Part shown: positions 15,049-23,751 of the stretch, piece after piece
How the letters are laid out: each line of letters starts with the position of its first letter
Position numbering within the stretch: the stretch's first letter is position 1
Assembly: GCA_029862185.1 (NCBI GenBank)
Contig: JAOTXX010000011.1
Span: forward strand, 1-64,000
Direction of reading: 5' to 3'
Source: Myxococcales bacterium
GTDB taxonomy: Bacteria > Myxococcota_A > Polyangia > Polyangiales > Houyiibacteriaceae
Length of the DNA: 64,000 nucleotides
Program-made: the position numbers and the translations under genes
The notes under the pieces: model-generated
Seen by the model: only the letters and a program-made list of their open reading frames with translations
What the model was told of the DNA's origin: nothing
Databases searched by the model: none

Positions 15049-16281
15049 ATGGACGCTCTCAATCAGGCGGATACGGCATGGCTCATGGTGTCGTGTGCAC
15101 TCGTGATGCTCATGACACCGGGCTTGGCGCTCTTCTATGGCGGCATGGTCAACTCCAGCAACGTGCTGTCGTCGTTCATGCACAGCTTCATCGCGCTGGG
15201 CATCATCACGCTGCAGTGGGTGGTGATTGGCTACTCGCTGGCGTTCGGTTCGGACGCGGGTGGAGGCTTCATCGGCGGTTTCGAATACGCCTTCCTGAAC
15301 GGCGTGGGTCTCGAGCCGCAAGAGGGCTCCACGATCCCACACATCTTGTTCATGGCGTTTCAGATGATGTTCGCGATCATCACGCCGGCGCTGATCTCCG
15401 GCGCGATTGCCGAAAGAATGAAGTTCAGTGCGTACTTCCTCTTCATCTTGTTGTGGGCAACGCTGGTCTACGACCCCATTTGCCACTGGGTCTGGGGTCC
15501 GGATGGCTGGCTCGGCGCCCGCGGTGCCCTGGACTTTGCCGGCGGCACGGTCGTCCACCTTTCGTCAGGCGTGGCAGCCTTGGTCTGCGCACTCGTCATC
15601 GGTCGCCGGAGTCGACCTGGGCCGCCCCACAATCTCACATTGACCTTGCTTGGCGCAGGCCTGCTCTGGTTCGGTTGGTTCGGCTTCAACGCGGGCAGCG
15701 CGCTTGCCTCGAACGACAACGCCGCGCTCGCTCTGGTCAACACGCACCTGGCCGCTGGCGCTGCCGCGTTTGCCTGGGCGATCGTCGAATGGATCAAGCA
15801 GGGCAAGCCAACCGCCCTCGGCGTGGCTTCCGGCTTGGTGGCCGGTCTAGTCGTAATTACGCCGGCGGCCGGTTTCGTCGGCCCAATCTCGGCGGTGCTG
15901 ATGGGCTTGATTGTGGGGCCAATTTGCTACGGCGCCGTGTTGCTCAAGGGCACGCTTGGCTACGACGACGCGCTCGACGCGTTTGGCATTCACGGTGTCG
16001 GTGGCGCGCTCGGCGCGATCTTGACGGGGGTGTTCGCGAGCGCGGTCTGGGGTGGAACCGATGGACTCATCGGGGGAAACAGCGATCTCTTCATCGAGAA
16101 CATCATCGGCGTCCTCGCGGCTGCAGCCTATTCGATCATCGTCACGTTCGTGATTCTGAAGCTCCTCGACGCCACCATTGGTCTCCGCGTCAGCAAAGAC
16201 GAAGAGAGCGAAGGCTTGGACACCAACCTGCACGGCGAAGAGGGCTACCACATGGGTGGCGCGGGGGCGCTGACCGAGTAG
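15049..16281 (+). CDS. amtB: Ammonium transporter, Amt family
   Basis: A 410-residue inner-membrane ammonium channel with 11 expected helices. Family features: an LMTPGLALFYGGMV entry segment near residue 20, the first pore histidine in GGTVVHLSSG near residue 170 and the second in FGIHGVGGALGAILTG near residue 315. A long cytoplasmic tail rich in Glu/Gly follows. ATG 15049 is selected because a strong AAGGAGG (15034-15040) lies 8 bases upstream. The frame itself is open from 14965. No glnK/glnB gene is adjacent, which is unusual for amtB. A cytochrome b5-like gene follows after 68 bp. Confidence 0.96.
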   Translation: MDALNQADTAWLMVSCALVMLMTPGLALFYGGMVNSSNVLSSFMHSFIALGIITLQWVVIGYSLAFGSDAGGGFIGGFEYAFLNGVGLEPQEGSTIPHILFMAFQMMFAIITPALISGAIAERMKFSAYFLFILLWATLVYDPICHWVWGPDGWLGARGALDFAGGTVVHLSSGVAALVCALVIGRRSRPGPPHNLTLTLLGAGLLWFGWFGFNAGSALASNDNAALALVNTHLAAGAAAFAWAIVEWIKQGKPTALGVASGLVAGLVVITPAAGFVGPISAVLMGLIVGPICYGAVLLKGTLGYDDALDAFGIHGVGGALGAILTGVFASAVWGGTDGLIGGNSDLFIENIIGVLAAAAYSIIVTFVILKLLDATIGLRVSKDEESEGLDTNLHGEEGYHMGGAGALTE

Positions 16282-16349
16282 CGCCGGTTCGTCGCGACCA
16301 ACCGATTGTCCGTATTGTCCGGGGCCTGCATTCATCGTAGGTCTCGGGC

Positions 16350-16727
16350 ATGGGTCTAGGCCGATTCGTTGCGAGGTTGTTCGGCAAGAAGAAGAAGCCG
16401 GCGGCGCCTCTGCCCGAAGCGGAGGAGCGCGACTATTCGCTACAGGAGCTGGCCGCCTACGACGGGTCCGATCCAGGCAAGCCGCTCCTCATCGGCATTC
16501 GCGGCCAGGTCTACGACGTGACGCGCGGACGAGATTTCTACGGTCCTGGTGGGCCCTACGGAATGTTCGCCGGCAGAGACTGCACGCGCGCGCTGGCGAA
16601 GGTGTCGTTCGACGCAGAGCTCTTCACCGGAGACCTCGAAGGCTTGGAACCCGAAGAGCTCGACAAGCTCGAAGAATGGATCGAGATGTTCGAAGGGAAG
16701 TATCGACGGGTCGGGCAGCTGCGCTAG
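16350..16727 (+). CDS. Cytochrome b5-like haem/steroid-binding protein (MAPR type)
   Basis: A 125-residue soluble protein with a basic N-terminus (RFVARLFGKKKKP) and one cytochrome b5-like domain. The pattern DYSLQELAAYDGSD, then LIGIRGQVYDVTRGRDFYGPGGPYGMFAGRD and ALAKVSF, is that of the membrane-associated progesterone receptor branch. That branch binds haem through Tyr rather than the His pair of true b5. It may bind haem or a lipid in support of an oxygenase. It is co-directional with amtB, 68 bp downstream, and converges on the lipoprotein gene with stops 2 bp apart. Confidence 0.87.
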   Translation: MGLGRFVARLFGKKKKPAAPLPEAEERDYSLQELAAYDGSDPGKPLLIGIRGQVYDVTRGRDFYGPGGPYGMFAGRDCTRALAKVSFDAELFTGDLEGLEPEELDKLEEWIEMFEGKYRRVGQLR

Positions 16728-16729
16728 CG

Positions 16730-17974
16730 CTACGGCGACAACAGGGGGCTCACCTGAAGCACTTGGCCGCCAGAGCCGCCGCCATCGTTGGTGATGTACA
16801 AGAGGCCGTCAGGGCCCTGTCGCGGCGAACGAAGTCGTCCACGGTCTTCGATCACACGGAAATCATTGGTCACTTCTCCCTGGGCGCTCACCGAGTAGAC
16901 GTGAAGGTGCGCGGCTTTCAGGGTTGCCACGGCGAGCACGCCGTCCCAGTCACCCCATTGGCTTCCCTCGATGAAGGTCGCGCCTGACAGCGCCAGGGTC
17001 GAGGACCCGCTCGACCAGATCGCCTCGATTGCATCGGGGAACGCGACCAGGTCTGTCATCGGAACCGATTCATTGTATTGTGGCCCGCCGTTTGTGGGCA
17101 CCGGGTCCCAGCCGAAGTTGCCGGCCACGAGCAGATTGACTTCGTCGTCGATCAACGGACCGTGCTCTGCCGAGACGCCTAGATCGTCCGAGGCGCGAAA
17201 CGCCATGCCTTGAATGTTGCGATGGCCTTTGGAGAACCAGCGCCGACCGCTCGGGTTGTCGGGCGCAGCGTTGCCGTTTCGATCGATGCGAAGCACCTTG
17301 CCCCCGAGAGAGTCGTCGTCCTGGGGTGTCGTCCCGATCGCGGCATCGCCGGTGCCCACCCAGAGGTAGTCATCGGGGCCGAAGCGAGGCCGACAGCCGC
17401 TGTGACGTCCGCTGCTGTAGGGCATGCCGGTCACGATGTCGGTTCGGTCGACCACCGAGTCTCCGTTGGGTGTCTGGAGCTCGTAGCGCACCAAGCGCAC
17501 ATCGGTCGCGGTGCCCGCATCGGAGGCCATGCACACGTAGACGTATCCGTTGTTCGCAAAGTCGGGATCGACTTCGAGGCCCAGCATGCCTCCCTCGCCG
17601 TTCGCGACGAGGTCGGTCGGTGCGATGGCGAAACTCGGCGAATCGACTCCATCGACGTACACGTTGAGTGGGCCCGACCTCTCGGTGACCAGCACGGTTC
17701 CATTGGGCAGCCAAGCGATGTCCCATGGTTTAGTCAGGCCAGAAATGAAAGGCGTGACGACCAAGTCGACCGACGTGTTGCCGCCTCCGGCGCCCGCGTC
17801 TCCACCTGCGCCGGCCATGCCACCCGAGCCAGCCATGCCGCCCGCACCGGCCATGCCACCGGAACCCGCATTGCCGCCAGTGCCAACGATGCCACCGGTG
17901 CCGTCCGTGTTACTCGCCGATTCCCCACATGCCCCGAACAACAAAGCACAGACCAGCAAAATTCTTCGCCCCAT
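16730..17974 (-). CDS. Lipoprotein with PQQ-dependent sugar dehydrogenase-like beta-propeller
   Basis: A 414-residue exported protein. The signal peptide ends in a lipobox (LLFGAC), followed by a low-complexity linker of repeated GGMAG/AGG units at about residues 28-65, and then a soluble glucose/sorbosone dehydrogenase-type propeller. The latter shows KPWDIAWLPNGTVLVTERSGPL, then NGEGGMLGLEVDPDFANNGYVYV and GDAAIGTTPQDDDSLGGKVLRID, which match the YliI/aldose sugar dehydrogenase group. The protein should sit on the cell surface or periplasmic face. PQQ synthesis genes are not in the window, so the cofactor is unverified. The linker matches those of three other lipoproteins in this window. 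Confidence 0.86.
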   Translation of the reverse strand: MGRRILLVCALLFGACGESASNTDGTGGIVGTGGNAGSGGMAGAGGMAGSGGMAGAGGDAGAGGGNTSVDLVVTPFISGLTKPWDIAWLPNGTVLVTERSGPLNVYVDGVDSPSFAIAPTDLVANGEGGMLGLEVDPDFANNGYVYVCMASDAGTATDVRLVRYELQTPNGDSVVDRTDIVTGMPYSSGRHSGCRPRFGPDDYLWVGTGDAAIGTTPQDDDSLGGKVLRIDRNGNAAPDNPSGRRWFSKGHRNIQGMAFRASDDLGVSAEHGPLIDDEVNLLVAGNFGWDPVPTNGGPQYNESVPMTDLVAFPDAIEAIWSSGSSTLALSGATFIEGSQWGDWDGVLAVATLKAAHLHVYSVSAQGEVTNDFRVIEDRGRLRSPRQGPDGLLYITNDGGGSGGQVLQVSPLLSP

Positions 17975-18360
17975 GATGCCAATTTTGCTGCTGGCGACTC
18001 GATGTTCAAGCGGACGGAAACCTTCGGTAGTTCCATGTATTCACGGTGCTCACGCATCGGGCGATCATCGCGCAGAGGAATGGCAGTTTGAGCAGGGCCT
18101 CCTGGTCGGCTACGGTAAACGCGGCCGAGATGACCGCGATTGCGCGCGGCGCCGGATCCACATGCCGCCTCCAATCGTGAGGCGCGCCAGCGCCGTGACG
18201 AGCAGTTCGTCGAGGCCGCTGAGCACGCGGCACCATACACGGGCCGGGCCGGGCGAAACCCGAACCTCCGCACCGGCGGCCAGCGTAGAGTCGCAGGGAC
18301 GGGCTGCAGGCTTGCCAACCGCCTATTGACCACCGTTCGGCGGCGGCTCAGCCTTCGTCG
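17975..18360. other. 386-bp divergent intergenic region without a supportable gene
   Basis: The region lies between the minus-strand sugar-dehydrogenase-like lipoprotein and the plus-strand acyl-CoA dehydrogenase and must hold both promoters. Several short open frames exist on both strands. None has a good start plus recognisable domain, and the two minus-strand stretches that look protein-like (near 18160-18300 and 18006-18160) are in different frames. I see no repeat or terminator. Confidence 0.45.
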
Positions 18361-19686
18361 GTGGACAATGAAAAGATCCTGAACGAGATGATGGGCAGCA
18401 GCCTGCGGGTGCTCAACCGCATCGCCGACTCGCCGCTCGTCGAACGACTCGGACTCGAGGATCGGGCTCAGAAGCTGGTCTACGAAGGCGCCAAGCGTGC
18501 GGCGGAGACCGCCGCAAGAGCGGCGAAGCGGTTTTCGTCCAAGCGCACGGACGGTCGGCCTCGAAGCTCACAGAAATTCGACCTGAGCCTCACCGAAGAA
18601 CAGCAGTTGATGCGGGACACGCTTCGGCGGTTCGCCGATGACGTGATGCAGCCCGCCGCCCGAGAAGCCGATGATCGCTCGTCGACGCCCGACGGCTTTC
18701 TCGACGCGTTTGGCGAGCTCGGGGCCTTCGCCATGTCGGTGCCCGAAGTGCTCGGTGGGGCGGCCGAGCGGGTGTCTGCCGTTTCTCAGATGCTCATCGT
18801 CGAAGATCTTGCACGCGGAGATATGGGCCTGGCCTACGCCGCGCTCTCCCCGTTGTCGTTCGTCAACGCGCTGGTCCATTGGGGGAGCGACGAGCAGCAG
18901 TCGCGCTTGCTTCCTTCCTTGCTCGAAGGGGAAAGCAACGCAGCGACTGTGGCAGTCGTGGAGCCTCATCCGCTTTTCGATCCGGGTGCACTGCGAACCG
19001 CCGCCAAGAGACGTGGCTCGGACTACGAGCTCAGTGGCGAGAAATCGATGGTGGCCTTGGCGGATCGCGCGCATTATTTCTTGGTCGCTGCGGAGGTGCC
19101 CAAGGTCGGGCCGCGATTCTTCTTGGTGGAGCGCGACGCAGAAGGGGTCGAAACGCTCGACGAGCCGGCGATGGGACTGCGATCAGCGAGCCTCGGCCGC
19201 CTGAAGCTCGACAAGGTTCGGGTTGGCTCCGAAGCGCTGCTGGGAGGCGAAGCGGCTCTGAAGGCCGAAGGCAAAGCCGCCTACGACGACGGCATGAATC
19301 GCGCGCGTATCGCCTGGGGCGCGATGGCGCTTGGAACCTCGCAGGCGTTGCTGGACTACGTGATTCCGTACTGCAACGAGAGGCTTGCGTTTGGAGAGCC
19401 GATTTCACATCGGCAGGCGGTCGCGTTCATGGTGGCCGACATTGGCATCGAGCTCGAGTCGATGCGGATGCTCGTCTATCGCGCCGCCGGGCGTATCGAC
19501 GCCGGCCTCAGGTGCCGTCGGGAAGCCTACCTGGCGCGGACGCTCTGCTCCGAGAAGGCGATGGAGATTGGGACCAATGGAGTCCAGCTGCTCGGGGGCG
19601 CCGGCTTCATCAAGGACCATCCGGTCGAGCTCTGGTATCGACAGCTTCGTTCCATCGGTGTGATGGACGGAAATCTGCTGCTCTAA
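18361..19686 (+). CDS. Acyl-CoA dehydrogenase-like subunit with atypical catalytic position
   Basis: A 441-residue acyl-CoA dehydrogenase homologue with an approximately 70-residue basic N-terminal extension before the conserved FDLSLTEEQQLMRDTLRRF start of the fold. The substrate and FAD-binding middle is weakly conserved. The C-terminal helical domain keeps NGVQLLGGAGFIKDHPVELWYRQLR. Where active enzymes have EGT with the catalytic Glu, this one reads VMDGNLLL and ends, giving Asp and a truncated tail. It is followed after 9 bp by a second, canonical acyl-CoA dehydrogenase. Paired subunits of which only one is catalytic are known from steroid-degrading actinobacteria, so an alpha2beta2 complex is likely. 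The GTG start at 18361 has no strong ribosome site. Confidence 0.86.
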   Translation: MDNEKILNEMMGSSLRVLNRIADSPLVERLGLEDRAQKLVYEGAKRAAETAARAAKRFSSKRTDGRPRSSQKFDLSLTEEQQLMRDTLRRFADDVMQPAAREADDRSSTPDGFLDAFGELGAFAMSVPEVLGGAAERVSAVSQMLIVEDLARGDMGLAYAALSPLSFVNALVHWGSDEQQSRLLPSLLEGESNAATVAVVEPHPLFDPGALRTAAKRRGSDYELSGEKSMVALADRAHYFLVAAEVPKVGPRFFLVERDAEGVETLDEPAMGLRSASLGRLKLDKVRVGSEALLGGEAALKAEGKAAYDDGMNRARIAWGAMALGTSQALLDYVIPYCNERLAFGEPISHRQAVAFMVADIGIELESMRMLVYRAAGRIDAGLRCRREAYLARTLCSEKAMEIGTNGVQLLGGAGFIKDHPVELWYRQLRSIGVMDGNLLL

Positions 19687-19695
19687 GGGATTCAG

Positions 19696-20904
19696 ATGAT
19701 CTATTTGGAAGTTCCAAAGAACCTCAAGCTCGTCGTCAACCAGGCGCACCAGGTTGCCAAGCACATCTTTCGACCAATTTCGCGCAAATACGACCGCGCC
19801 GAGCACGACTATCCAAAGGAGCTCGACATGCTGGCGGCGCTCATGGATGGCTTGAGCGCCGGTGGCGGACCACAAGGCGCCGGTGTCGATGCGCTACAAC
19901 GCGAAGCGGGCGCGAATGGGGGAGTGCGCAATGGCGGCAACATGACGACCTGTCTCGGGCTGACGGAGCTCTGCTGGGGCGACGTGGGTCTCGCGCTGTC
20001 CATTCCGCGTCAAGGTCTCGGCAACGCCGCGATTGCCGCGGTGGCGGACGCCGATCAAAAGGAGCGCTTCGCGGGCGTCTGGGCCGCCATGGCCATCACC
20101 GAACCCGGCGCCGGCTCGGACTCGGCCAACATCCGCACCACAGCTCGACTCGACGGCGACGAGTGGGTGCTCAATGGGGAGAAGATCTACGTGACGGCTG
20201 GAAGCCGGGCGGACTCGGTGGTCGTTTGGGCGACGCTCGATCGAAATCTTGGACGCGCGGCGATCAAATCGTTCGTCGTGCCGCATGGGACGCCCGGAAT
20301 GGAGGTCGTCCGTCTCGACAAGAAGTTGGGCATTCGGGCTTCGGACACGGCGAGCATCACGCTCACCGAGTGCCGCATTCCCAAAGACAACCTGCTCGGC
20401 AGCTCCGACATCGAAGCGAAAACGGGTTTCGGCGGGGTGATGCAGACCTTCGACAACACGCGGCCCGTCGTGGCGGGGATGGCGGTTGGTGTGGCCCGTG
20501 CCGCGCTCGAGCACACCCGCGCGCTTCTCGAAGAGGAGGGCATCAAGGTTCGTTACCGGGGCCCGCTTTTCGCCAAGAGCGCCGCCGAGGCCGAGCTCAT
20601 CCGAATGGAAGCGGACTGGGAAGCGGGCCGGCTCCTCATGCTCAAGGCCGCGTGGATGGCGGACAATGGAATTCCCAACTCGACCGAAGCGTCGATGTCC
20701 AAGGCCAAGGCCGCGCGCGTCGGCAATCGAATTACCCTTCGCTGCGTGGAGCTCTGTGGCAGCCTCGGTTACTCCGAAGCCGAGCTCATCGAGAAGTGGG
20801 CGCGGGATTCGAAGATTCTCGATATCTTCGAGGGTACCCAGCAAATCCAACTACTGATCGTCGCGCGCTCGCTACTCGGGAAGCGATCGTCGGAGCTGCG
20901 CTGA
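19696..20904 (+). CDS. Acyl-CoA dehydrogenase
   Basis: A 402-residue FAD enzyme that oxidises an acyl-CoA at the alpha-beta position. It keeps the substrate/FAD motif AITEPGAGSDSANIRTTA and NGEKIYVTAG near residues 135-165, and the catalytic Glu in ILDIFEGTQQIQ at the C-terminus. The N-terminus (MIYLEVPKNLKLVVNQAHQVAKHIFRPISRK) lacks the usual short lead-in, as in steroid-type FadE partners. It sits 9 bp after a non-canonical homologue and 9 bp before a VOC-fold gene. All three probably form one operon. The natural acyl chain is unknown. Confidence 0.94.
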   Translation: MIYLEVPKNLKLVVNQAHQVAKHIFRPISRKYDRAEHDYPKELDMLAALMDGLSAGGGPQGAGVDALQREAGANGGVRNGGNMTTCLGLTELCWGDVGLALSIPRQGLGNAAIAAVADADQKERFAGVWAAMAITEPGAGSDSANIRTTARLDGDEWVLNGEKIYVTAGSRADSVVVWATLDRNLGRAAIKSFVVPHGTPGMEVVRLDKKLGIRASDTASITLTECRIPKDNLLGSSDIEAKTGFGGVMQTFDNTRPVVAGMAVGVARAALEHTRALLEEEGIKVRYRGPLFAKSAAEAELIRMEADWEAGRLLMLKAAWMADNGIPNSTEASMSKAKAARVGNRITLRCVELCGSLGYSEAELIEKWARDSKILDIFEGTQQIQLLIVARSLLGKRSSELR

Positions 20905-20913
20905 GGAGGGCCC

Positions 20914-21327
20914 ATGGAGATCAACGGAATCGCGCATACCTTCGTAACCGTGGGCGACTTCGATCGGGCCCGCGCGTTCTACAGTGAGCTCCTGCCCTTC
21001 CTCGGCTTGAAGAACGTCATGGACATTCCGGGGACCTATTACTGCGTCGGCGGTCGAACCGGCTTCGCGATTCGAGAGGCGCCCGAAGAAAATCGTGGCC
21101 AGCGATTTGACCAAGACCGGGTCGGCCTCCACCACATCTGCTTCCGCGCCCGCAGCCGGGAAGGCGTCGACGAAGCGTACGAGCTCGTCAAGAGCCTGGG
21201 CGCAACGATCATTCACGGCCCCGAAGAGGCCAACTGGGCTCCGGGCTATTACTCCATTTTGTTCGAGGACCCGGATGGGATCCGGCTGGAGATCAACTAC
21301 GTGCCTGGTAAAGGGCTACTGAAGTAG
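20914..21327 (+). CDS. VOC/glyoxalase-fold protein
   Basis: A 137-residue single vicinal-oxygen-chelate protein. It has the paired beta-alpha-beta-beta-beta modules: N-terminal GIAHTFVTVGDFDRARAFYSELL and C-terminal VGLHHICFRARSREG, ending FEDPDGIRLEINYV. The His near the start of each half and the final Glu are the usual metal ligands. The role could be a lyase, isomerase or dioxygenase in the same acyl-CoA pathway as the two upstream dehydrogenases. It converges on the ABC ATPase gene. Confidence 0.87.
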   Translation: MEINGIAHTFVTVGDFDRARAFYSELLPFLGLKNVMDIPGTYYCVGGRTGFAIREAPEENRGQRFDQDRVGLHHICFRARSREGVDEAYELVKSLGATIIHGPEEANWAPGYYSILFEDPDGIRLEINYVPGKGLLK

Positions 21328-21338
21328 CAGCGCGAGCG

Positions 21339-22118
21339 TCAGTGGCCCTGCAGCCACCAGCGGCCGTTGGCGGTCCCCAGCTTGCAGGGATACTCGTAGA
21401 GCTCGGTGAGCAGTGCTTCGGTCAGGACTTCGCGAAGCGGGCCGGAGGCTAGGAGGGCGCCTTCCTTCAGGAGCAAGGCGTGGGTGGCGTGGCCTGGAAT
21501 CTCTTCGACGTGGTGACTGACCAAGATCAGCGTAGGGCCACCGCGTTTTGCGCACAGTCGATCGACGTCGTCGATCAGGCGTTGCCGGGCACCGGGGTCG
21601 AGGCCGGCGCACGGTTCGTCGAGGATCAGGAGGTCCGGCTTCGTGACCAGCGCGCGCGCGATCATCACCCGCTGTTTTTCGCCCTGCGAAAGCACGCCGT
21701 AACGTTTATTGCGGAATGCGAACGCACCGATGCTGCGGAGGGCGTCGTCTGCTCGAATGAGGTCTTCGGCGCTTAGCTCGTGCCAGCTGCCGATGGTCGC
21801 GTGGATGCCCGTCGCCACGACTTGCCTCGCGCTCTGGCGCCCAGGTAGCCAGGAGAAAAGCGCAGAGCTGACCCAGCCGATCCGCTCCTTGAGGGCGCGC
21901 ATGTCGCACTCGCCATAGGTCTCGCCGAGAACCGCAACGCGACCTCTACTGGGCCACTCGTAGCCCGCTGCGATCGAAAGCAGCGAGCTCTTGCCCGCCC
22001 CATTGGCGCCGAGAACCACCCAGTGCTCTCCGGGCGAGATCTGCCAGCGAATGCCCCGCAGGATGGCAACGCCGTCACGGGTGAAGGTTTCGACCTGGAG
22101 ATCGAGGACCGGTGCCAC
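21339..22118 (-). CDS. ABC transporter ATP-binding protein
   Basis: A 259-residue ATPase subunit with Walker A GANGAGKSS near residue 38, the signature LSQGEKQRVMIARAL near residue 145, Walker B LLILDEPCAGLD, and the H-loop VSHHVEE. The sequence resembles ModF/YfmF-like stand-alone ATPases (phrases such as AGYEWPSRGRVAVLGETYG). No permease or substrate-binding gene is adjacent, so partner and substrate are unknown. It is divergent from the PHP hydrolase gene at 22204. Confidence 0.93.
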   Translation of the reverse strand: MAPVLDLQVETFTRDGVAILRGIRWQISPGEHWVVLGANGAGKSSLLSIAAGYEWPSRGRVAVLGETYGECDMRALKERIGWVSSALFSWLPGRQSARQVVATGIHATIGSWHELSAEDLIRADDALRSIGAFAFRNKRYGVLSQGEKQRVMIARALVTKPDLLILDEPCAGLDPGARQRLIDDVDRLCAKRGGPTLILVSHHVEEIPGHATHALLLKEGALLASGPLREVLTEALLTELYEYPCKLGTANGRWWLQGH

Positions 22119-22203
22119 TGCTGCAGCCTAGCATCGTCTTCGCACACGATGCCCGGTTCTTAGCGCTTGAAGCCGCGCCCAATGTGCGTTCCAATGGACG
22201 CCA

Positions 22204-23745
22204 ATGCCGTTACATCTAGTTTGGCTTGCTGCCAGTCTCGTGCTTGCCGCCAACGTAGCCCGTGCACAGGAACCCTGCTCGAAGCGCATCGAAGGCACCG
22301 TGCCCGACGGTGCGGAGACCCACTTCTTTCTTCCCTTCGAGGTCCCGGAGGGCATCGCCGAAATCGAAGTCCGGCACGATAACCTCTCCTCCGAGAACAT
22401 TCTCGACTGGGGGCTCGACGACCCGAACGGGTTTCGCGGCTGGGGCGGAGGCAACCGCGAGCCTGCCGTCGTAGGAGTCGAAGCAGCATCGAGAAGCTAC
22501 GTGCCGGGACCCATGCCCATGGGGACTTGGGAGGTCGTCGTCGGCAAGGCCAAGATCGTCGAGACGCCAGCCGAGTACGACATCTGCATCATTCTTCGGA
22601 CGGAGCCGACCTTGCCTCCGCAGCCCCGCATGCCTTACGAGGATCCGGGCGTTCTCGATAGCGAAGCGCGATGGTATGCGGGCGACTTCCACGTGCACTC
22701 CCGCCAAAGTGGCGATGCTCGGCCGACCATCGCAGAAACGCTGGAGGTTGCGCGCGACGTCGGTCTGGATTTCATCATGCTCTCCGAGCACAACACCAAC
22801 AGCGGTCTCACGCTGTATGGGAGCGTGCAGCCGGACTTCCCAAACCTGCTCATCGTTCCCGGCGTCGAATGGACGACCTATTCCGGTCATGCAGGTGGTA
22901 TCGGCGCCACGGAGTGGGTCGACCACAAGGTTGGCGTTCGAGGTGCAACGGTCGAAGCGGCGATCGAGGCCTATCACGATCAAGGCGCGCTCTTTTCGCC
23001 GACGCATCCGGAAGAGCCTAGCTGGGAGCAGTGCATCGGCTGCGAATGGGAGTTCGAGGTCGACCCGCGGGCCGTAGACGGAGTCGAGGTGCAGACCGGG
23101 GTTTGGGCCGCCATCGGCCTCTGGGAGGAGTACTGTCGTCTTGGGTCGCACGCCGCCGCGCTTGGCGGAAGTGACGATCACAACGCCGGTCAGGTCGACA
23201 ACCCAATCACCAAGCCCATTGGAACACCTACGACGATGGTGTTTGCGGATGGACTGAGCGTAGACGCCATTCTGGATGGCGTTCGGAATGCGCGCACGGT
23301 CGTCAAGGTCAACGGGATCGATGGCCCAATGCTCGAAACAGAGCTTAGTGGAGAGCGTGTCGGCGACACGGTGTTTGCGGACAGTGCGACTCTCTCGGTC
23401 CGGGTCACGGCGGCGACCGACGAGGCCCTTCAGGTCATCAAGAACGGCGCCGTTGTGGAGACCCTATCGATTGACAGCGATCCGTTCATGCACGAAATGA
23501 GCGTTGAAGCACCACCCGAAGGTGAGGATCGCTACCGGCATCAGGTGGTGCGCGCGAACGTTCCGCTCACCGTTGGCAGTTACGTCTGGCTTCGAGCGGC
23601 CGACACCCCGGAGCCGCCCGAGCCGGGCGAGAGCAGCAGTGGCTGCAGCTGTCGGCTCGTCAATCCGGCCGATCACGACACCGGAGTGCTTCTAGCGGCC
23701 CTGGGGCTCTGCATGTTGTATTGGCGGCGCCGTCGCGTGTGCTGA
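22204..23745 (+). CDS. Secreted CehA/McbA-type PHP metallohydrolase with MYXO-CTERM tail
   Basis: A 513-residue exported protein. A signal peptide (residues 1 to about 21, cut after ARA) precedes a beta-rich domain. A PHP-fold hydrolase follows, with metal-binding motifs DFHVHSRQSGDA near residue 160, FIMLSEHNTNSG near 185, and GGSDDHNAG near 320. This is the CehA/McbA family, whose characterised members hydrolyse carbamate or phosphoester bonds. The C-terminus is SSGCSCR, then a hydrophobic stretch LLAALGLCMLYW and RRRR, the form of a MYXO-CTERM sorting signal for myxosortase processing and surface display. It converges on the ATPase operon with stops 6 bp apart. Confidence 0.9.
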   Translation: MPLHLVWLAASLVLAANVARAQEPCSKRIEGTVPDGAETHFFLPFEVPEGIAEIEVRHDNLSSENILDWGLDDPNGFRGWGGGNREPAVVGVEAASRSYVPGPMPMGTWEVVVGKAKIVETPAEYDICIILRTEPTLPPQPRMPYEDPGVLDSEARWYAGDFHVHSRQSGDARPTIAETLEVARDVGLDFIMLSEHNTNSGLTLYGSVQPDFPNLLIVPGVEWTTYSGHAGGIGATEWVDHKVGVRGATVEAAIEAYHDQGALFSPTHPEEPSWEQCIGCEWEFEVDPRAVDGVEVQTGVWAAIGLWEEYCRLGSHAAALGGSDDHNAGQVDNPITKPIGTPTTMVFADGLSVDAILDGVRNARTVVKVNGIDGPMLETELSGERVGDTVFADSATLSVRVTAATDEALQVIKNGAVVETLSIDSDPFMHEMSVEAPPEGEDRYRHQVVRANVPLTVGSYVWLRAADTPEPPEPGESSSGCSCRLVNPADHDTGVLLAALGLCMLYWRRRRVC

Positions 23746-23751
23746 TGAGCC

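Noticed and set aside
18006-18333. Minus-strand open stretches that look partly protein-like
   Set aside because: They lie in different frames without a start or a recognisable domain. I cannot separate a decayed gene from chance in GC-rich DNA.
18879-20987. 702-codon open frame on the plus strand
   Set aside because: It runs through both acyl-CoA dehydrogenase genes in a wrong frame and is Arg/Gly-rich. The real frames have family motifs.
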